DNA from: an uncultured Pelagibacteraceae bacterium
Lineage (GTDB): Bacteria; Pseudomonadota; Alphaproteobacteria; Pelagibacterales; Pelagibacteraceae
Length of the DNA stretch: 64,000 nt
NCBI GenBank assembly: GCA_902595105.1
Contig: CACJPA010000003.1
Span: 1 to 64,000, forward strand
Direction of reading: 5' to 3'
Numbering within the stretch: the first letter of the stretch is position 1; each line of letters opens with the position of its first letter. Below the pieces are notes generated by a model. That model was not told where the DNA came from. It searched no databases and worked only from the letters and a program-made list of their open reading frames with translations. Made by a program: the position numbers and the translations under genes. This document shows, in pieces, positions 60,214 to 64,000 of the stretch.

Positions 60214-61275
60214 ATGGATTCATCGAGTTCAGCAATACAAATTCAAAATGTTTGGAAAGTGTTTGGCAATACTTCTAAAGAAGCATTAGATGCAATCCAA
60301 AATAAAAAAATTTCAAAAACAGAAGCCTTAGAAAATTACAACTCGGTTATTGGAGTTTCAGATGTTTCATTTGATGTTAAACAAGGTGAAATATTCTGTG
60401 TTATGGGGCTTTCAGGAAGTGGAAAGTCTACATTAGTAAGGCATATTAATAGACTTTTAGAACCAACATCAGGAAAAATTTTAATTAATGGTCAGGATGT
60501 AATGGCCTTAGATAGAGAAAACCTTCAAGAATTAAGAAATAAAAAAATAGGGATGGTTTTCCAAAACTTTGCGCTTATGCCTCATAGATCAGTTGTAGAT
60601 AATATTGCAATGCCACTTGAAATAAGAGGTGTGAGTAAAAATGATAGATTAGATGCTGCAAATAAAATTTTAGAAATTGTAGAATTACAAGGTTGGGGTA
60701 ATAAGTTTGCTCACGAACTATCTGGAGGAATGCAACAAAGAGTAGGTCTTGCAAGAGCACTAGCAGCTGATCCAGAGTTTCTGTTAATGGATGAGCCATT
60801 TAGTGCTCTAGATCCGCTTATCAGAAGACAGCTTCAGGCTGAGTTCATTAAACTTTCAAAACAAATGAAAAAAACTACAGTGTTTATCACTCATGATTTA
60901 GATGAAGCAGTAAGAGTAGGTCACAGAATTGCAATCATGAGAGATGGAAAAGTAATCCAGATAGGTACACCAGAAGAAATAGTTGTAAGTCCTGCAGATG
61001 AATATGTTGCTGACTTTGTAAAAGGAATTTCAAGACTTAAAGTTGTTCAAGCTAAAACAATTATGCAATCTATAGAAAATTACGAAAGCACAAATGGAAA
61101 ACTAGATGAAAACAGTAAAAGCGTTGGAGAAAATGAATTATTAAGCAAGCTCATCGAGTTATCAAAATCTAGCGAAGGAACATTGTTAGTTAAAGACAGT
61201 AATCAAAATAATGTTGGTGTATTAACACAATCAGATCTTTTAAAAGCAGTTATTGAGGGTGGGGATGGAGAATAA
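60214..61275 (+). CDS. proV: Glycine betaine ABC transporter ATP-binding protein
   Basis: A 353-residue ABC ATPase of the ProV/OpuAA branch. It has the family's N-terminal extension (IQNVWKVFGNTSKEALDAI), Walker A GLSGSGKST, signature LSGGMQQRVGLARAL, Walker B FLLMDEPFSALDP, the His switch in ITHDLDEAVR and a short C-terminal CBS-like region (after about 280; ends near SDLLKAVIEGG) that senses ionic strength or nucleotide in relatives. It overlaps proW by 11 bases. Confidence 0.94.
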   Translation: MDSSSSAIQIQNVWKVFGNTSKEALDAIQNKKISKTEALENYNSVIGVSDVSFDVKQGEIFCVMGLSGSGKSTLVRHINRLLEPTSGKILINGQDVMALDRENLQELRNKKIGMVFQNFALMPHRSVVDNIAMPLEIRGVSKNDRLDAANKILEIVELQGWGNKFAHELSGGMQQRVGLARALAADPEFLLMDEPFSALDPLIRRQLQAEFIKLSKQMKKTTVFITHDLDEAVRVGHRIAIMRDGKVIQIGTPEEIVVSPADEYVADFVKGISRLKVVQAKTIMQSIENYESTNGKLDENSKSVGENELLSKLIELSKSSEGTLLVKDSNQNNVGVLTQSDLLKAVIEGGDGE

Positions 61276-62770
61276 ACAAATACACAATCCAACTAGATCA
61301 GAATTAATTACAGATTTTGTAAAGTCTAATCCTGAATATTATATTAAAGAATTTCAAAAAATTGGAAGCAAACCTTCTTTTTCATTTTCTTTTAATTTAT
61401 ACGCTGGAATTCTTGGACCAATTTGGTTTGGAATGAGAAATATTTGGAATTGGGCTTTAGCTTTTTTAATTATTGAGACTTTTTCTGTAGTTCAAATTAT
61501 TAGAGGTTTATTTGGTAATATTACTAAAGAAGCTGTAGAAAAAATAAAACAGGTTGAATCGACAATAGCTTTTAGAAATAAACAGTTAGAGGCAGCCATA
61601 ACAAATAATCCAGACAAAGTTGACGTTTATAAAAGAAATATCAAATCGTTAGAGGATGCAATGCAAGGTTACATAGATGAAGTAGCAAGAATTGAAGCAT
61701 CAGCTATTTGGATTACGATTTTTGGTATTGGATTGTTAATTGCCATTAAAATTGTTCAAGGAATACTGGCTAACTCAATATTAGAAAAAAGATATTCAGA
61801 ATGGTTATCAGACAAAACTTTAAAACCTGGAATGCAAATTAAGAACTTTGTTTCTAGCACAATGTTTGCTGCAGTTATTATGTTTTTCTCAGTGGTGCAT
61901 TATAGCTTTCCAGGTGTAATTACATTAATGGATGACTTCCCAACTCATCCAGATATCAGGTTAACGTCAATAAAATGGGTGGAAACGATTTTCGATTATG
62001 CAGTATTAAAAGGAGATGCGTTATTTACAGCAATCACTATTGGTATTAGATCAGTACTAGATTTCTTAGAGTTATTATTTGTTAAAACTCCATGGATAGT
62101 AATTATTACAACCATTGTAACCTTAACTGGACTAGCAGCAGGACCTAGAGCTGCAATTTATTCAGCAGGATTTTTGTGTTACATGGGATTTTTAGGTTTC
62201 TGGGTTAAAGCCATGACAACATTAGCTCTTTTAGGAACAGCAGCAGTCTTAAGCATTGTAATTGGTATTCCACTTGGTATTTTTTGTGCAAGGCGTCAAA
62301 GATTTTATTCAATGATTAGACCGATTATGGATTTCATGCAAACAATGCCAGCTTTTGTATTCATGATTCCTGTTATAGCATTTTTTGGAACTGGAAAAGT
62401 TGCAGCAGTAATTATTACAATGATATTTGGTGGAACACCTGTAGTTAGATTAACTGTTCTTGGTTTAAGAGGAGTGCCTGAAACAATTAGAGAAGCTGCA
62501 ATAGCTTATGGTGCATCCAAATGGTATTTACTTAGAAAAGTAGATTTACCATTAGCAACCCCATCTATATTAGCAGGTGTAAACCAAACAGTAATGTTAA
62601 GTTTAGCAATGGTAGTTGTTGCATCTCTAATAGGTGCAAAAGGTCTTGGACAAGATGTTTTAGAAGCGCTTCAGTATGCTAATGTTGGACAAGGAATTTT
62701 AGCAGGTGTGGCTATATTATTTGTAGCTCTTATTCTTGATAGGGTAGTTCAAGGTAGAAAAAGAGTTTAA
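61265..62770 (+). CDS. proW: Glycine betaine ABC transporter permease with N-terminal extension
   Basis: A 501-residue permease, versus about 350 in E. coli ProW. The C-terminal part carries the EAA loop REAAIAYGASKWYLLRKVDLPLATPSI and GAKGLGQDVLEALQYANVGQG. The N-terminal 190 residues add a DUF2628-like hydrophobic segment (FNLYAGILGPIWFGMRNIWNWALAFL) and a charged, probably coiled-coil stretch (about 85-145). The ATG at 61265 follows GAGGGTGGGG; a TTG four codons earlier is less likely. Confidence 0.92.
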   Translation: MENKQIHNPTRSELITDFVKSNPEYYIKEFQKIGSKPSFSFSFNLYAGILGPIWFGMRNIWNWALAFLIIETFSVVQIIRGLFGNITKEAVEKIKQVESTIAFRNKQLEAAITNNPDKVDVYKRNIKSLEDAMQGYIDEVARIEASAIWITIFGIGLLIAIKIVQGILANSILEKRYSEWLSDKTLKPGMQIKNFVSSTMFAAVIMFFSVVHYSFPGVITLMDDFPTHPDIRLTSIKWVETIFDYAVLKGDALFTAITIGIRSVLDFLELLFVKTPWIVIITTIVTLTGLAAGPRAAIYSAGFLCYMGFLGFWVKAMTTLALLGTAAVLSIVIGIPLGIFCARRQRFYSMIRPIMDFMQTMPAFVFMIPVIAFFGTGKVAAVIITMIFGGTPVVRLTVLGLRGVPETIREAAIAYGASKWYLLRKVDLPLATPSILAGVNQTVMLSLAMVVVASLIGAKGLGQDVLEALQYANVGQGILAGVAILFVALILDRVVQGRKRV

Positions 62771-62779
62771 TTTAAATCA

Positions 62780-63394
62780 ATGGAATACGCACTTTTAGGT
62801 TTTTTTACAGGCCTAAGTTTAATTTTAGCAATTGGTGCTCAAAATATTTTTGTAATTGAACAAGGTTTAAAAAATCAACATGTGTTTCTTGTCTGCGTAG
62901 TTTGCTCAATATCAGATTGTTTATTAATTTTTACAGGGATATTTTTGTTTCACTATTTTAGTCAATACTTTAACTCATTAATTGAATTAATTTTTAATAT
63001 TTTATTATTATTATTTTTAATTCATTTTATTTATTCAAAAATTAAATCAAGAAAAGAAAACATAAATTTAAATGAACAAACTAATAGCATTTCTGCTTTA
63101 AAAATATTTTTGAAAACTCTTGGTTTTACTTATTTAAACCCTCATGTTTATTCAGATACAGTCTTCTTTTTAGGAAATTTTTCAAAAAATTTTATTTTAT
63201 CTCAAAAAATTATGTTTGGTATTGGAGCTTCCCTAGCATCTTTATTATTCTTTTTTTCAATTGGATATGCTTCAAATTATTTTTCTAAATATTTAAATGA
63301 TCAGAAAATTTGGAAAATAATAAATTGGATAATTATTACAATTATGACAGTCATAAGTTTATATGTTCTTAAAGAAGTTATAAATGCAATTTAA
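62780..63394 (+). CDS. LysE/ArgO-family amino acid exporter
   Basis: A 204-residue six-helix membrane protein with the family opening FFTGLSLILAIGAQNIFVIEQGLKNQHV and FTYLNPHVYSDTVFFLG, the LNPxxxxDT motif of LysE/ArgO. It would export basic amino acids such as lysine or arginine. It starts 9 bases after proW but is probably functionally separate. Its end overlaps by 4 bases the convergent hydrolase. Confidence 0.88.
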   Translation: MEYALLGFFTGLSLILAIGAQNIFVIEQGLKNQHVFLVCVVCSISDCLLIFTGIFLFHYFSQYFNSLIELIFNILLLLFLIHFIYSKIKSRKENINLNEQTNSISALKIFLKTLGFTYLNPHVYSDTVFFLGNFSKNFILSQKIMFGIGASLASLLFFFSIGYASNYFSKYLNDQKIWKIINWIIITIMTVISLYVLKEVINAI

Positions 63395-64000
63395 TTAGAC
63401 AAAAATTTATCAATTATTTGATTAATTTTATCTGGCTCTTCTAAATGAGCATTATGACTACATCCATTAATAATTTTAAGTTCGCTGTTAGGAATGTTTT
63501 TATTCAATGTTTCTACTTGCTCAAGATTATATGCAGTATCTTTATCTCCCCAAACAATTAATGTTTGATTTTTAATATTTTTAAGATTTTCAAATCCATT
63601 CCATTGTTTCATTGCATGAAGAGCATTTGATGCTGTTTCTTCTGAAATATTTGTTACAGCGTTTTCACAAAAGAAATAATTTTTATCTTTATTACCTTTA
63701 ACAAACCACTTTGGAGGAATTCTAGATTTTAATTCATCGATACCTTCTTCTTTTAATCTTCTGATTGACTCGTCCATTGTTTCAAATCTACCTGGTATTT
63801 CCCCAATAGAGCTTGTTGCAAAACAAATAAGTTTTTCAATTTTATCTCCTGCAAGTTTTGCTATTTCTTGAACAATCATCCCACCCATGGAATGTCCAAT
63901 TAAATGAAATTTGTCTAATTTTTTTTCTTCAATTACTCCCAGAACAAAGTTGGCCATATCACTAATTGAATTTAATGACGAAGCTTTATGACTTTCGCCA
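63391..64000 (-). CDS. Alpha/beta hydrolase, N-terminus beyond window
   Basis: An alpha/beta-hydrolase-fold protein with nucleophile Ser in HLIGHSMGGMIVQEI, the acid in TLIVWGDKDTAYN and the catalytic His in INGCSHNAHLEEPDKI. It resembles 3-oxoadipate enol-lactonase and related esterases. The frame stays open through base 64000; the last visible residues (GESHKASSLNSISD before the Met at 63957) fit the RGxGxS segment, so the start lies outside the window. Substrate unknown. Confidence 0.85.
   Translation of the reverse strand, partial: GESHKASSLNSISDMANFVLGVIEEKKLDKFHLIGHSMGGMIVQEIAKLAGDKIEKLICFATSSIGEIPGRFETMDESIRRLKEEGIDELKSRIPPKWFVKGNKDKNYFFCENAVTNISEETASNALHAMKQWNGFENLKNIKNQTLIVWGDKDTAYNLEQVETLNKNIPNSELKIINGCSHNAHLEEPDKINQIIDKFLSN

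Noticed and set aside
1-64000. CRISPR arrays, insertion sequences, prophage or restriction-modification genes
   Set aside because: No regularly spaced repeats, transposase, integrase, phage structural or restriction-modification proteins were seen.

Overview
The window is a gene-dense, AT-rich (roughly 30% GC by eye) bacterial chromosome segment. Genes are separated by a few bases or overlap (many TAATG and ATGA junctions), and no intergenic gap reaches 300 bases. Gene content points to the SAR11 clade (Pelagibacterales, Alphaproteobacteria): betaine-homocysteine methyltransferase, two dimethylglycine-dehydrogenase-like flavoproteins with ETF and ETF-QO, a DddP-type DMSP lyase candidate, AcuI, a glycine betaine ABC transporter, a ferric-iron ABC transporter and a TRAP transporter. 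The taxonomic call is an inference from content and style. No rRNA, tRNA, CRISPR array, insertion sequence or prophage was seen.

Layout. 1-8251: methylated-osmolyte cluster (BHMT, DMGDH-like protein, methyltransferase, DddP-like enzyme, P-loop kinase, nucleotidyltransferase, 2OG oxygenase, crotonase). 8263-16769: MFS transporter, quinone reductase, second DMGDH-like protein, EtfB, EtfA, ETF-QO. 16771-20201: DUF2237, HisI, FolE, AcuI and a LysR regulator. 20202-24902: ferric-iron uptake (tandem Fur-like boxes, SBP, a small Cys-rich ORF overlapping strong RNA hairpins, peroxiredoxin, permease, ATPase). 24915-28584: AzlCD, persulfide-dioxygenase-like hydrolase, DUF4396, cytochrome b561, cytochrome c'-like protein. 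28867-42561: hydroxy- and sugar-acid catabolism on both strands around a DctPQM TRAP transporter. 42536-49400: PEP carboxylase, CcdA, azoreductase, gamma-butyrobetaine-dioxygenase-like enzyme, HisN, DUF924, DUF952. 49461-51932: a large secreted protein with an alginate-lyase-like domain and a duplicated C-terminal domain. 51948-56435 (minus): SMR-like pair, HCCA-isomerase-like protein, L-fuconate dehydratase and small proteins. 57012-64000: CysK/CysE, VOC protein, ProX-ProV-ProW, LysE-type exporter, alpha/beta hydrolase cut by the window end.

How the genes fit together. ProXVW would import glycine betaine; BHMT would move one methyl group to homocysteine, giving dimethylglycine; the two DMGDH-like enzymes would oxidise dimethylglycine and sarcosine; electrons would pass through EtfAB to ETF-QO and ubiquinone. 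The DddP-like enzyme would cleave DMSP to DMS and acrylate, and AcuI would reduce acryloyl-CoA. L-fuconate dehydratase, a 2-keto-3-deoxy-L-fuconate dehydrogenase-like SDR and an FAH-family hydrolase match three consecutive steps of the non-phosphorylating L-fucose route to pyruvate and lactate, although the dehydratase lies 13 kb from the others.

The most unusual items are the secreted alginate-lyase-like protein with a recently duplicated domain, the structured RNA region between the iron-binding protein and the peroxiredoxin, the complete DddP active-site pattern inside a betaine operon, an unassigned kinase/nucleotidyltransferase/oxygenase trio, and an SMR-like pair lacking the family's membrane glutamate.
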